A stretch of DNA of 64,000 nucleotides from Anaerolineales bacterium (GCA_013360875.1 JABWAU010000002.1:33759-97758); one strand, 5' to 3'; shown: positions 43,461 to 52,972, counted from the first letter of the stretch. Notes: generated by a model not told the origin, from the letters alone. Program-made: numbers and translations.

Positions 43461-43955
43461 TTAAAACGGTTTGGCGATCATCAGCCACGCAATAACCGCA
43501 AAACCGCCATAACCAATGACCAGTAACAGCGTGGGGTTCACTTTCGACGCCGCGGCATAGACTTCCTCATCGCTTTTGGCGGGTTCGGCGGGGAAGGGCT
43601 TTCCCTTGACCATGTACGGAAGCCCAGCGGTTTTTCTGATCTCGCCAAAAACGCCCGCGCCGAAGATCGCCATCAGCACAACGATAACGACCAGGACGAC
43701 AATTGAAACCCAGATCCACCCGAAACGCCACCAAACCATATTGAGAAATGCCGCGAGGAACCCGAACACGACGATGGCAAGGAGCGTCCAGAGCATGGTG
43801 GGATAGGATGCGGCGGAAAGGTCGAGCAGGGTACGGATGCGGTTGACGTCGCGTTCCCTTTTCAAGGCGAACGAGACGCTCATCGAGACACCGTGCGCGA
43901 GCAAGTATCCAAGGACCGCAATGACATGCAGGAAGACAACGAGTTGGTAAAGCAT
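43461..43955 (-). CDS. Four-TM membrane protein (unassigned)
   Basis: A 164-aa integral membrane protein starting MLYQLVVFLHVIAVLGYLLAHG, with conserved-looking His at 10 and 21 and TM segments near 4-24, 55-75, 80-105 and 140-160. It resembles DUF2269-like proteins but I cannot assign it. AAGGAG upstream. First of three small membrane or hypothetical genes on this strand. Confidence 0.75.
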   Translation of the reverse strand: MLYQLVVFLHVIAVLGYLLAHGVSMSVSFALKRERDVNRIRTLLDLSAASYPTMLWTLLAIVVFGFLAAFLNMVWWRFGWIWVSIVVLVVIVVLMAIFGAGVFGEIRKTAGLPYMVKGKPFPAEPAKSDEEVYAAASKVNPTLLLVIGYGGFAVIAWLMIAKPF

Positions 43956-44022
43956 GAGATTCTCCTTTGGCAAAAATAATTTCACCCGCCGCAGATATGG
44001 AAACTCTGCGGCGGGTTTCCTT

Positions 44023-44433
44023 TCATTGCTCCGCTTTCGCCTGGCGGAGGAATACAACTCCCGTCGCGATGATGACAAGATGGATCGCAATAAAGATCAG
44101 GTAACTGGTAGAATACCCGCGCGCGATCCAAATGGCATCCGCAACGACGCCGCGGAAAAGTTCCGCCCAAACGATCACCCAAACCATGATCTGGTTTTGC
44201 AAAGGCGCCCGCGCCGCAACGAGAGACATCACGCCGAGCACGCCCAATTCAAAGACAAATATCAACCACGCATCGGCAAACGCCTGCCCTGCGAGCGGCT
44301 CGGCATTCATCGGGGCGGGGAGGGTCTCGGTAAACATTTGGGCGCTGCCCAGAAACAGCGCATAAAAATTCATCAGCGTGAGAAGTAGATAAAACACACC
44401 CACGATCCGCAGCCACCATTTGAGTTTGTTCAT
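44023..44433 (-). CDS. BphX-like four-TM membrane protein
   Basis: A 136-aa protein with four TM helices (MNKLKWWLRIVGVFYLLLTL ... ADAIWIARGYSTSYLIFIAIH). It resembles the BphX/DUF4345-like small membrane families. Function unknown. The start overlaps the stop of the upstream 76-aa gene. Confidence 0.72.
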   Translation of the reverse strand: MNKLKWWLRIVGVFYLLLTLMNFYALFLGSAQMFTETLPAPMNAEPLAGQAFADAWLIFVFELGVLGVMSLVAARAPLQNQIMVWVIVWAELFRGVVADAIWIARGYSTSYLIFIAIHLVIIATGVVFLRQAKAEQ

Positions 44434-44660
44434 TTTGTCATCTCTTTTTTTGGCAAATCATTTTCGGATGAATCCTTCATCCACTGTTCGAGAAACGCGG
44501 TGAGTTCTTCCAAATTCTTGAATCCGATACGCGCCTCCTTCTGCGAGTCCTGCAAACTGAACCGCCACGATTCGTGCTGCCCGTCCGCGTCGCGCTCCTC
44601 CCACAAGAGCAGGACAAAGTGGTGATAACGCGGCGAACGCGCTTGTGAAAAAATTGGCAT
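44430..44660 (-). CDS. Small conserved-looking hypothetical protein
   Basis: A 76-aa protein with 'ESWRFSLQDSQKEARIGFKNLEELTAFLEQW', a compact alpha/beta pattern. Coupled to the next gene by ATGA. No family recognised. Divergent from the RAYT locus. Confidence 0.65.
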   Translation of the reverse strand: MPIFSQARSPRYHHFVLLLWEERDADGQHESWRFSLQDSQKEARIGFKNLEELTAFLEQWMKDSSENDLPKKEMTK

Positions 44661-44740
44661 GGAGTCTGGCTATCCATTCGTAAATGTGATAATCTTGACC
44701 GCATTGTATAAAGTCAGCGTTTAGAAATCGTTTATTCGTG

Positions 44741-44890
44741 CCAAAAGGACAAACTGTCGTACTGCAAACTTCAGTTTGCGCTTGTATCAAAAGGACAAAT
44801 TGAAATTTGTCGTACTGCAAACTTCAGTTTGCGCTTGTATCAAAAAGGACAAATTGAAATTTGTCGTACTGCAAACCTCAGTTTGCAAAT
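44741..44890. repeat. Tandem REP-pair array upstream of the RAYT gene
   Basis: About 2.5 copies of a ~54-bp unit, each a GGACAAATTGAAATTTGTC hairpin followed by GTACT and a GCAAACTTCAGTTTGC hairpin. The first copy lacks part of hairpin 1. BIME-like architecture, directly before the RAYT start. Confidence 0.87.
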
Positions 44891-44900
44891 CAGAGAACCC

Positions 44901-45545
44901 ATGCCCCCCGAAACCATCTACTACCACCGCAAACTGCCGCACATCCACCCGCAGAACAACCCGCTGTTCATCACCTTCAACCTCGTGGATTCAATCCCGC
45001 CCGCCGTCGTTGCTGAGTTAAAGGCGAAGCGTGAAAAAGAGTTGCAAGCCGCCAAAACCCCTGCGGAGCGTTACGAAATCCAGAAAAAATATTTCGGTCA
45101 TTACGACAAATGGCTCGACCGTTGCCAACATGGGCATGACTGGCTCAGGCAGGAAAACATCGCGCAAATCGTCGCGGATGAAATTCATCAGGCAGCCAGC
45201 CATCATTACGACCTATTCTCCTATTGCATCATGCCCAACCACGCTCACATGCTCATTCAATCGCTCATCGAAAAATTTCCCGCATCGAAAATGCCGAGCG
45301 CCATCTCCCCCGTCGCCGAAATCATGCGCCTGCTCAAAGGTCGCACCGCCCGCTATTGCAACCTGGCGCTCAATCGCACTGGCAAGTTTTGGCATCACGA
45401 GTATTACGATCACTACGTCCGCGATGAAAAAGAGATGGAACGAATCATTCTTTACATCTTGAACAACCCCGTTAAGGCGGGGCTGGCGAAGGAATGGAAG
45501 GATTGGAAGTTCGCCTATGTCAACCCAGAATTTGGTGAATGGTAG
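44901..45545 (+). CDS. REP-associated tyrosine transposase (RAYT, Y1)
   Basis: A 214-aa single-domain transposase of the TnpA-REP (Y1_Tnp) family. HUH motif His114-Ala-His116 (CIMPNHAHML), catalytic Tyr168 or Tyr169 (FWHHEYYDHYVRD) and the C-terminal YILNNPVKAGL that marks RAYTs. RAYTs bind GTAG-footed REP hairpins. Here a REP array lies upstream and a palindrome overlaps the stop, whose TAG comes from GTAG. An ATG is chosen over upstream TTG codons. Intact and probably active or recently so. Confidence 0.9.
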   Translation: MPPETIYYHRKLPHIHPQNNPLFITFNLVDSIPPAVVAELKAKREKELQAAKTPAERYEIQKKYFGHYDKWLDRCQHGHDWLRQENIAQIVADEIHQAASHHYDLFSYCIMPNHAHMLIQSLIEKFPASKMPSAISPVAEIMRLLKGRTARYCNLALNRTGKFWHHEYYDHYVRDEKEMERIILYILNNPVKAGLAKEWKDWKFAYVNPEFGEW

Positions 45546-48219
45546 GACAAACTTAAGTTTGTCTTACCTGGGCGGAATGCAAATCAAACGCGCCGACCAG
45601 CCCATCACCAACTTCATCTCCAACAAAGTCCCCGCTTTGCTGGCGTATCTCGCCGTCACCCGCCGCGCCCATACCCGCGACAAACTCGCCGCGCTGCTTT
45701 GGGGCGAGATGTCCGACGCGGACGCGAAGAACAACCTCCGACAAGCCCTCGCCAATCTGAAAAAATATTTCGAAGACGAACTGACCATCACCCGCGATGC
45801 GATTGAATTTACGGGGGATTGCGACCTCGACTCCGCGCGCTTCGACTCCGCCGTCCATTCCGCTTCTTCTCTTGACCCTGAACCTGCTTCAGTTATCCTG
45901 ACAGATTCCCTGCGCCTGTATCGGGGCGACTTCCTCGAAGGCTTTCACGTCCGCGACGCGCCCGACTTCGAAGACTGGATGTTGACAGAACGCGCCCGCC
46001 TGCGCGAACTCGCCCTCCAAGCCCTCCATCGCCTCACCGAAATCGAATTGAGCCGCGCCAATTATCCCGCCGCGCTCGAAGCAACCTCCCGCCTGCTCTC
46101 CTTCGACCCGTGGCGTGAAGAAGCGCACCGCCAGCGCATGTCCGCCCTCGCCCGCGCGGGTCAACGCTCCGCCGCGCTGGCGCAATACCAGACCTGCCGC
46201 CGCATTCTGGAAAAAGAATTGGGCGTCGAACCCTCCGCCGGAACGACCGCGCTCTACGAGCAAATTCGCAAAGCGGAGAGTCGTCCCGCAGGCAACCTGC
46301 CCGCCAGCACAACCTCCTTCATTGGGCGCGAAGCGGAGTTACGCGAGATCGCCGTCAGGTTGAGTTCGCCCGATTGCCGCCTCCTCAGCCTCGTGGGAGA
46401 AGGAGGCGTGGGCAAGTCGCGTCTGGCGTTGCAAGCCGCGCAGGGACTCGTCCAGCAATTCATCAACGGCGTGTGGTTCGTCCCGCTTGCCCCCGTGAAA
46501 AATATCGAAGGGATGTTCCTCGCGATTGCCAGCGCGTTGAATATCAACGTCACGGGCGGAAAGGAATTACAGGAATTTTTGCGCGACAAAAATCTCCTGC
46601 TCATCCTCGACAACATGGAGCAGTTAATCGGCGACGCGTCGTTGAAATGGATTGCCGAGACGCTGCGCGCCGCGCCGCAGGTGAAGATTCTGGTCACTTC
46701 GATTGCGCGGCTGAACATCCAGGCAGAGACTCTGCTCGAAGTGCGCGGACTGCCGCACGACAACGAGACGTCGTCCGCCTTCAAACTTTTCGTTGACCGC
46801 GCCCGCCGCCTCAAACCCGACTTCACCCCAAACACTGACGACTCTCTTGCCATTGCGCGTCTGTGCGAACTGGTGAACGGCTCGCCGCTCGCGCTCGAAC
46901 TCGCCTCCGCCTGGGTGCGCGGACTCACCGTCCTTGAAATTGCGCAGGAAATCGAACGCAATCTCGACATCCTCACCGCGTCGCAACAGGATTTGCCGCC
47001 GCGTCATCGCAGTATGCGCGCGGTCTTCGATCACTTTTGGAATCTGCTCTCACCCGAAGAACGAATCGTTTTTCAAAAGCAGGCGGTCTTCCGCGGCGGC
47101 TTCACGCGCGAGGCGTTCCAAGAGGTCACAGGCGCCGACCTGCCCATGCTGGCGCGTTTCGTGGATAAATCTGCCATTCACTTCAACGAAAACGGACGCT
47201 ACCGCCGCCACTCGCTGATGGTTCAATACGGGACAATGCGCCTGCGCGAAAACGCCGCGCTCTGCGAGCAAACCCGCGCCGCGCACGCGCGTTATTACAG
47301 CAAGTTTGTCAAAGTGCTGGAAAAGGAATTCATCGGCGGACAACCGCAAAAAGCCATGTCCCCCTTTTTAGCCGACCTGCCCAACATCCGCCTCGCGTGG
47401 GAGTGGGCGGTCGAGAATCGCGACGCGGCGGTATTCAACGACATGTCCGATTCTTTCATGCAGGGCTTTGACCTGGCAGGGCTGTACCGCGACGCGTGCG
47501 ACCTGGCGATGAGGGCAATCGAAGCGCTGGCGTCGGTCAAGTCCGCGGCGAAGGAAAAGCAAATCGCCAAAGGCAGGGTGATGGGACTGGCGGGCGCGTT
47601 CCTGTTTCGGCTGGGAGAATATCCGCAGGCGATGGAGTGGTGCGAAAAGTCCATGCAGACGCTGGAAAAATCGCGCCCGCACATCGCGTACGCGCACACC
47701 CTCGTCTACGCGGGCGCGGCAGCGTTTGGGCTGGGCGATCTCGAAAAGGTCATCGAATATTGGAGGCAGGCAGTCCGCGAATATCGCGCTGTCCATTCCA
47801 AATGGGGCGAAATGGTTTCCACCTCCAATCTGGCAGAGGCATTGATCGCCACAGGCAGGCTGGAAGAGGCAAAATCCAATGCCGAGTATAGTCTTGCGCT
47901 CGCGCGCGAGATGAACAATCTCGAGCAAATCGGCGGAGCATGCACGAACCTGGCAAACTGGGCTATCGAAGAAGGCAAATTCGACGAGGCGACGCGATAC
48001 GCGGAGGAGGCGCTTCACTCACACCAGCAGATCGGTCACGACGCGCACATCGCCAACTCGCTGGCGGTCCTGGCGAAGATCGCCTTCAGGCAAAACAACC
48101 TCGAGGAAGCGCGCCGCCTGCTCGAAGAGAGTATCGGGATTTTGAAGCGCGTGGGAAATAAACTATACTTGGAACTACGCGCAAACGAACTGAACGAAGT
48201 TCTCGCCGCGTCAAAATAA
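45517..48219 (+). CDS. BTAD/AfsR-like transcriptional regulator with NB-ARC ATPase and TPRs
   Basis: A ~900-aa regulator. The order is an OmpR-type winged helix (VPALLAYLAVTRRAHTRDKL, about 38-110), a BTAD domain (about 115-255), an AAA/NB-ARC ATPase with GEGGVGKS (about 293-300), and TPR-like repeats to the end. AfsR/SARP-like proteins activate secondary metabolism or stress genes. The frame starts at ATG 45517 inside the RAYT gene, and residues ~9-17 derive from the REP palindrome; GTG 45535 is an alternative. The native start may have been lost when the REP/RAYT inserted. Confidence 0.85.
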   Translation: MSTQNLVNGRTNLSLSYLGGMQIKRADQPITNFISNKVPALLAYLAVTRRAHTRDKLAALLWGEMSDADAKNNLRQALANLKKYFEDELTITRDAIEFTGDCDLDSARFDSAVHSASSLDPEPASVILTDSLRLYRGDFLEGFHVRDAPDFEDWMLTERARLRELALQALHRLTEIELSRANYPAALEATSRLLSFDPWREEAHRQRMSALARAGQRSAALAQYQTCRRILEKELGVEPSAGTTALYEQIRKAESRPAGNLPASTTSFIGREAELREIAVRLSSPDCRLLSLVGEGGVGKSRLALQAAQGLVQQFINGVWFVPLAPVKNIEGMFLAIASALNINVTGGKELQEFLRDKNLLLILDNMEQLIGDASLKWIAETLRAAPQVKILVTSIARLNIQAETLLEVRGLPHDNETSSAFKLFVDRARRLKPDFTPNTDDSLAIARLCELVNGSPLALELASAWVRGLTVLEIAQEIERNLDILTASQQDLPPRHRSMRAVFDHFWNLLSPEERIVFQKQAVFRGGFTREAFQEVTGADLPMLARFVDKSAIHFNENGRYRRHSLMVQYGTMRLRENAALCEQTRAAHARYYSKFVKVLEKEFIGGQPQKAMSPFLADLPNIRLAWEWAVENRDAAVFNDMSDSFMQGFDLAGLYRDACDLAMRAIEALASVKSAAKEKQIAKGRVMGLAGAFLFRLGEYPQAMEWCEKSMQTLEKSRPHIAYAHTLVYAGAAAFGLGDLEKVIEYWRQAVREYRAVHSKWGEMVSTSNLAEALIATGRLEEAKSNAEYSLALAREMNNLEQIGGACTNLANWAIEEGKFDEATRYAEEALHSHQQIGHDAHIANSLAVLAKIAFRQNNLEEARRLLEESIGILKRVGNKLYLELRANELNEVLAASK
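45541..45568. repeat. REP-like palindrome overlapping two genes
   Basis: GGTAGGACAAACTT and its complement with one mismatch. It contains the RAYT stop codon and encodes part of the N-terminus of the BTAD regulator. Confidence 0.85.
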
Positions 48220-48304
48220 GCGCCGTGACGTTCACATCACCCCCGGTCATACAGGACGCCCTTCGACGGCCTCAGGACGAGAATCCTGCGGCACGGACCT
48301 CAAC

Positions 48305-50629
48305 ATGCCAAACAACTTTTCCCACTGGCTCGATCCTCCCCAGGTGGACGCTTCGCCTCTCGCCTCCCTCGACCTGCCTCCCCTCCTCGCGCAGACTCTC
48401 GTCCGGCGCGGGATCAGCCGTCCCGAAGAAGCCGAAGCGTTTTTACATCCAGAGAAATCTCCTTCTTCACAATTCCCCGGCATCCAGGCAGCCGCTGACC
48501 GCATCCATCTGGCGGTTCGCAGCGGGGAGCGCATCTGCGTCTGGGGTGATTTTGATGTGGATGGGCAAACCTCCACCGCCTTGCTCGTGCAAACCCTGCA
48601 ATCTCTCGGCGCAGACGTTGTTTACTACATCCCAATTCGCGGCAAAGAGAGTCACGGCGTTCACATCGAATCCCTCAAACCAATTCTCGATAGCGGCGTG
48701 AAACTCATCGTCACCTGCGACACCGGCATCACCGCCTACGCAGCCATTGACCTCTGCAACTCGCGCGGCGTGGACGTGGTGGTCACGGATCATCACGATC
48801 TGGGCGAGTCTCTTCCCAACGCGAAGGCGATCGTCAACCCAAAGTTGCTGCCTGAAGAGCATTCTTTACGAAATTTGGCGGGGGTGGGGGTGGCGTATAA
48901 ACTGGCAGAATCGCTTTTGGGTCAAAGGTCAAACGTCGAAGGTCAAACGTCGTCAGATGATTTGCTCGACCTTGTAGCCCTCGGTTTAATCGCTGATGTG
49001 GCTTTACTTCAAGGCGAAACACGCGCCCTTGCGCAAAAGGGAATTCATGCCTTACGAAATACGAATCGACTCGGCTTGAAAGTGATGGCGGAACTGGCGG
49101 GGGCAGATCTCGAAACGCTGACCGAGGAGACCATCGGCTTTACGTTCGCTCCAAGATTGAACGCGCTGGGTCGTTTGAGCGACGCGAATCCCGCCGTTGA
49201 ATTGCTCATCACCAATGACCCCGCCCGCGCCCGCGTCCTTGCCGCGCAGATCGAGGGACTCAACGCGCAGCGCAGGTTGCTGACCAGCCAGGTCTACGAG
49301 GCGGCGGAGGCGCAATTGCGCGAGAACCCCAACCTGCTTCATGAACCTGCCATCGTTTTGTCGCATCCCAACTGGCCCGGCGGCGTGGTGGGCATTGTGG
49401 CGAACAGGCTCGTTGACCGGTATCACAAGCCCGCCATCCTGCTCGTCGAATCGGAGGATGGGGTTTTGCGCGGGTCGGCGCGTTCGGTGGAGGGACTGCA
49501 CATCACCGAAGCCATCGCAGCCAACAAGGAATTGCTGCTGGGATTTGGCGGTCATCCCATGGCGGCGGGATTATCGCTGCCCGTTGAAAAGCTCCCCGAA
49601 TTCAGGAAGGGACTTGGCGAAGCCATCGAAAAGCAACTTGGCGGGATCATCCACGAAGAACCGACACTTCAAATTGACGCGTGGCTGGGATTGGACGAGA
49701 TCAGCCTCGAACTGGCAGAGGCGCTGGAAATGCTTGCCCCTTTTGGCGCGGGGAATCCATCGCTCACGTTTGCCACGCGGAACGTGAAGATCAAGTCTAT
49801 TGCGGAGATCGGAAGGAAGAAGGAACATTTGCGCTTGAACGTGGAGGATGAGGAGGGGAACGTTCAAAATATTCTCTGGTGGAACGGCGAAAAGGAAGTG
49901 CTCTCCGGAAACGAAGGCCGGGTGGACATCGCGTATTCCATGCGCGCCGCCACATTCCGCGGGGAGAAGCAGATTTCACTGCAATTTGAAGAGTTGAGGG
50001 TCGTCGAGGAAAAATCGATTGAGGTTCGCGCGAGGGAATGGGAGATTGGAGACATGCGTTTGAGTTCAGCTGACGCCATGACGTCGCTGGCAAAGTTGCA
50101 GGAGCAGGCTCCTGGGATCCAAATCTGGGCGGAGGGAACCGACAGGGCAAAAGGAATGAGCCGCTTCGAACTGCATCAGGCGGATGAGTTCGCGATCTGG
50201 ACGACGCCTCCATCGCCTGCGGATCTGCGCGCGGCGCTCGAGGTCGTGAGTCCGAAAAGGGTTTACGTGTTCGGCGTTTCGCCCACCCCCGAAAGGACGG
50301 ATGAATTTTTGGCGCGGCTGGCGGGCATGGCGAAATACGCGATCAACAACAGGGAGGGGAAGGTTTCGGTCAAGGAGTTGGCGTCCGCGCTGGCGCAACG
50401 CGAGAGCGCGGTGCGAATCGGCTTGGAATGGCTGGCGGCTGGGGGGCACGCGGCAGTTTCAGGGGAGGACGACGCGTTGTTTTTATCCAGGGGAAACGGC
50501 GAGGGGAATCAATATCTCCAGAAGGAGTTATACGTCGCGTTGAAGGGAATCCTGGAGGAGACCGCCGCGTACCGCGCTTATTTTGCGAGGGCGGACATCA
50601 ACAATCTTATGGGGTCGCCGTCGGGGTAG
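48305..50629 (+). CDS. recJ: Single-stranded-DNA exonuclease RecJ
   Basis: A 774-aa 5'-3' ssDNA exonuclease. DHH-superfamily motifs DFDVDGQT (about 83-90) and VVTDHHDLG (about 160-168), then the DHHA1 domain (GGHPMAAGLSL) and an OB-type domain. A C-terminal extension of ~200 residues exceeds the E. coli length (~577) and resembles the extra domain of some Gram-positive RecJ. A 13-14-bp direct repeat sits in frame near residues 205-217. Confidence 0.92.
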   Translation: MPNNFSHWLDPPQVDASPLASLDLPPLLAQTLVRRGISRPEEAEAFLHPEKSPSSQFPGIQAAADRIHLAVRSGERICVWGDFDVDGQTSTALLVQTLQSLGADVVYYIPIRGKESHGVHIESLKPILDSGVKLIVTCDTGITAYAAIDLCNSRGVDVVVTDHHDLGESLPNAKAIVNPKLLPEEHSLRNLAGVGVAYKLAESLLGQRSNVEGQTSSDDLLDLVALGLIADVALLQGETRALAQKGIHALRNTNRLGLKVMAELAGADLETLTEETIGFTFAPRLNALGRLSDANPAVELLITNDPARARVLAAQIEGLNAQRRLLTSQVYEAAEAQLRENPNLLHEPAIVLSHPNWPGGVVGIVANRLVDRYHKPAILLVESEDGVLRGSARSVEGLHITEAIAANKELLLGFGGHPMAAGLSLPVEKLPEFRKGLGEAIEKQLGGIIHEEPTLQIDAWLGLDEISLELAEALEMLAPFGAGNPSLTFATRNVKIKSIAEIGRKKEHLRLNVEDEEGNVQNILWWNGEKEVLSGNEGRVDIAYSMRAATFRGEKQISLQFEELRVVEEKSIEVRAREWEIGDMRLSSADAMTSLAKLQEQAPGIQIWAEGTDRAKGMSRFELHQADEFAIWTTPPSPADLRAALEVVSPKRVYVFGVSPTPERTDEFLARLAGMAKYAINNREGKVSVKELASALAQRESAVRIGLEWLAAGGHAAVSGEDDALFLSRGNGEGNQYLQKELYVALKGILEETAAYRAYFARADINNLMGSPSG
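48920..48953. repeat. Minisatellite inside recJ
   Basis: GGTCAAACGTCG twice (48927-48938, 48941-48952), preceded by a partial GGTCAAA; encodes GQRSNVEGQTSSD in a loop without frame shift. Confidence 0.75.
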
Positions 50630-51362
50630 GCGTGTTGAGATCGGGGATGGTGATCGAGTCGAGGTTGACCGAACCGCCGCTGAGATGTTCGATGATGATC
50701 TCGTGCGTGCCCATCACGAGGACCGGCGACCGCCATTCCGCGAGTTGCGTCGCGCCGCTCGATTGATCCACTTCGAATTCCAGCCCGTCGAGGTCAATCA
50801 AAACCCTGCCCAGGCTCGGACCTGCCTGATAGCCGACGATCACCTGTTGCCCCACAAAAGTGAACATGGCATAGTTTTCGACCGTGAACGAAATGTGCAA
50901 GGTGTTTTGATGCGCGCCGGTCACGTTGGACTGGCTGACCCAGTCGCCGTCGTAGAGGATCGCGAAGTGGGTGTCATCGTATTTCGCCAGCACGGAGAGG
51001 ATGGTTGGGGTCGCAGTGGGGTTGGGCGTCCGTGGGATGGGCTGGGTCGCCGCGCCGGAGTTTGGAGACGTGGGAGTCAATGAGACGATGGGCGGTCCGA
51101 AGAAATCGGGCGTGTCTGTAAGAGTGGGCGGTTCGAGGACGAAGGCGGTATTGGTCGGCGCCGGGGTCAACGTGGAAAGTCCCGGCTCGGTGCCAAGATA
51201 CACATAACGGAACGGCGTTCGAGTGGGGTTCGCCTCCCCGACCGGGCGCATGGCATTCGCGCGCCAGAAGAAATAAACAACCGCCATGCCCACGATGGAC
51301 AACATGCCAAGAATAATGGGAGCCAGAATGCCGGAATCAACGGACGGTTTCTTTTCCATCAT
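50607..51362 (-). CDS. Membrane-anchored protein with Thr/Pro-rich stalk
   Basis: A 251-aa protein with one N-terminal TM (about 12-33), a Pro/Thr/Ser-rich stalk (about 60-118), and a C-terminal beta-rich domain (SVLAKYDDTHFAILYDGDWV ... TLHISFTVENYAMFTFVGQQ) resembling an outward-facing carbohydrate-binding-like module. It overlaps the 3' end of recJ convergently by 23 bp and the aminotransferase stop by 4 bp. Family not recognised. Confidence 0.72.
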   Translation of the reverse strand: MMEKKPSVDSGILAPIILGMLSIVGMAVVYFFWRANAMRPVGEANPTRTPFRYVYLGTEPGLSTLTPAPTNTAFVLEPPTLTDTPDFFGPPIVSLTPTSPNSGAATQPIPRTPNPTATPTILSVLAKYDDTHFAILYDGDWVSQSNVTGAHQNTLHISFTVENYAMFTFVGQQVIVGYQAGPSLGRVLIDLDGLEFEVDQSSGATQLAEWRSPVLVMGTHEIIIEHLSGGSVNLDSITIPDLNTPTPTATP

Positions 51363-52708
51363 TTTGCCGCCTTATCCGTGATCTCCAGCGCTTTATCCAG
51401 CACATCGAACCCCTCCTTCAATTGTTCCTCCGTGATGATCAGCGGCGGGATGATGAGCGCCGTGTGCCAGTGCGTGTACAAGAACAAGCCATTGTCGAGG
51501 CAATATTTTCGCAGGGCGGTCATTTCGGGCGATGTGCCGTTCCAGGGCGTCAGCGGCTCTTTCGTCTTTCTATTCTTCACCAATTCGAGGATGCCAAACA
51601 ACCCAATCGAGCGGACTTCTCCAACAGACGGATGCGCTTCGCCCAAATCGGATAACATGCGCTTCAACACTGGACCCATGCCTGCCGCATGCTCGACGAC
51701 CTGATCCTCCCTCATAGCCTGGATGTTCGCCACCGCCGCCGCCAGCGAGACCGGGTGCGAGGTGTAGGTCAAGCCGCTTTCGAAGGGAGTCTCATCGAAA
51801 GCCGCAGCAATCTCCGGCTTCATCGCCACCGCGCCGAGCGGCGCATACGCGGAGGTGAGTCCCTTCGCCATGGTAATGATGTCCGGAACCACATCCCAGT
51901 GTTCGATGGCGAACCACTTCCCCGTGCGACCAAAGCCGCTCATGACCTCGTCCGCGATCATGACGATGCCATATTTGTCACACAAGGCGCGGACGCCCTG
52001 CATGTAGCCGTCCGGCGGGATGATGATGCCGTTCGTGCCGGTCACCGATTCCATGAGGATGGCGGCGATGGTCTCCGGTCCCTCGTAGAGGATAATCTCC
52101 TCAAGATGGTTGACGTAGTCCTGCGCAAACTCCGCTTCGGAAATTTCAGGATTCGTGCGGTGGAAGGTGGAACGGTAACGGTACGGGTCGAGGAAATGCA
52201 CGACCCCGGGCATCAGGTTCGGTTCCCAGACGAGGCGGCGCGGGTCGCCGGTGGCTGCCATCGCGCCGGCGGTCGCTCCGTGATAGGAGCGGTAGCGGGT
52301 CAGTATCTTGTGCCGACCGGTAAATCCGCGGGCGAGTTTGATGGCGTTCTCGTTGGCATCCGCGCCGCCAAGCGTGAACAGGACCTTGGTCAAGGCTCGA
52401 TGCGGGGTGATGTCCGCCACGGCTTTGCTCGCCAGCGCGCGGACTTTGGTCGTCATGCCCGGCGCGGCATACGGGAGTTCCGCCGCCTGCTCCTGCATGG
52501 CGCGGATGATGCGCTCATCGCCGTGACCGATGTTGACGCACATGGTCATCGAGTTGAAATCGAGATATTTTTTGTCGTTGATGTCCCAGAAGTACACGCC
52601 TTTCGCGCGCTGAACGGCGATGGGATTGACCTTCGCCTGCGCCGACCAGGTGTAGAAGACGTGTTCTTTCGAAAGCGGGAGGATTTCATCGTTGGGTAGG
52701 TCGAACAT
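51359..52708 (-). CDS. Class III PLP-dependent aminotransferase
   Basis: A 449-aa fold type I aminotransferase: LGGADANENAIKLARG, the PLP-phosphate and aspartate motif IADEVMSGFGRTG, and the Schiff-base lysine in TMAKGLTSAYAPLGA. It resembles taurine-pyruvate or omega-amino acid aminotransferases; substrate cannot be fixed from sequence alone. Full length. Confidence 0.86.
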   Translation of the reverse strand: MFDLPNDEILPLSKEHVFYTWSAQAKVNPIAVQRAKGVYFWDINDKKYLDFNSMTMCVNIGHGDERIIRAMQEQAAELPYAAPGMTTKVRALASKAVADITPHRALTKVLFTLGGADANENAIKLARGFTGRHKILTRYRSYHGATAGAMAATGDPRRLVWEPNLMPGVVHFLDPYRYRSTFHRTNPEISEAEFAQDYVNHLEEIILYEGPETIAAILMESVTGTNGIIIPPDGYMQGVRALCDKYGIVMIADEVMSGFGRTGKWFAIEHWDVVPDIITMAKGLTSAYAPLGAVAMKPEIAAAFDETPFESGLTYTSHPVSLAAAVANIQAMREDQVVEHAAGMGPVLKRMLSDLGEAHPSVGEVRSIGLFGILELVKNRKTKEPLTPWNGTSPEMTALRKYCLDNGLFLYTHWHTALIIPPLIITEEQLKEGFDVLDKALEITDKAAK

Positions 52709-52777
52709 TCAATTCCTCTCGTTCCAGATATGTGCCATTTTACGTACACAGGTATACAGGAGATGCAAATCCAATTT

Positions 52778-52828
52778 GTACTTGTCTACTTGTCTACTTG
52801 TCTACTTGTGTACCTGTCTACTTGCTTA
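52778..52828. repeat. Minisatellite TCTACTTG
   Basis: Five or more 8-bp units of TCTACTTG with slight variants, upstream of the aminotransferase start. A related sequence (CTGTCTACTT) lies at the rnc stop. Confidence 0.82.
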
Positions 52829-52908
52829 CCCTCATCATTATACCCTCCCCGATTCGATGAAATGTGATAAACTTTCGCCCGCTCGAAACGGTACGTAAAA
52901 CAACGTGC

Positions 52909-52965
52909 CTTTCCGCTCCCGGCGGACCTACGGTCTGAACGGGAGCAATCCCATGGAAAGGAGGA
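52909..52965 (+). promoter_or_regulatory. S6:S18-type mRNA leader hairpin
   Basis: Helix 1 CCTTTCC (52909-52915) with GGAAAGG (52956-52962); helix 2 GCTCCCG (52916-52922) with CGGGAGC (52941-52947); apical GACC-TAC-GGTC carrying CCTACGG. The ribosome site AAAGGAGG lies in helix 1, so folding or protein binding would mask it. It matches the known autoregulatory leader of rpsF operons in architecture. Confidence 0.65.
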
Positions 52966-52972
52966 ATCCCTC

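Noticed and set aside
44741..44890. CRISPR array
   Set aside because: Repeats are adjacent self-complementary hairpins with no unique spacers, and no cas genes are near.
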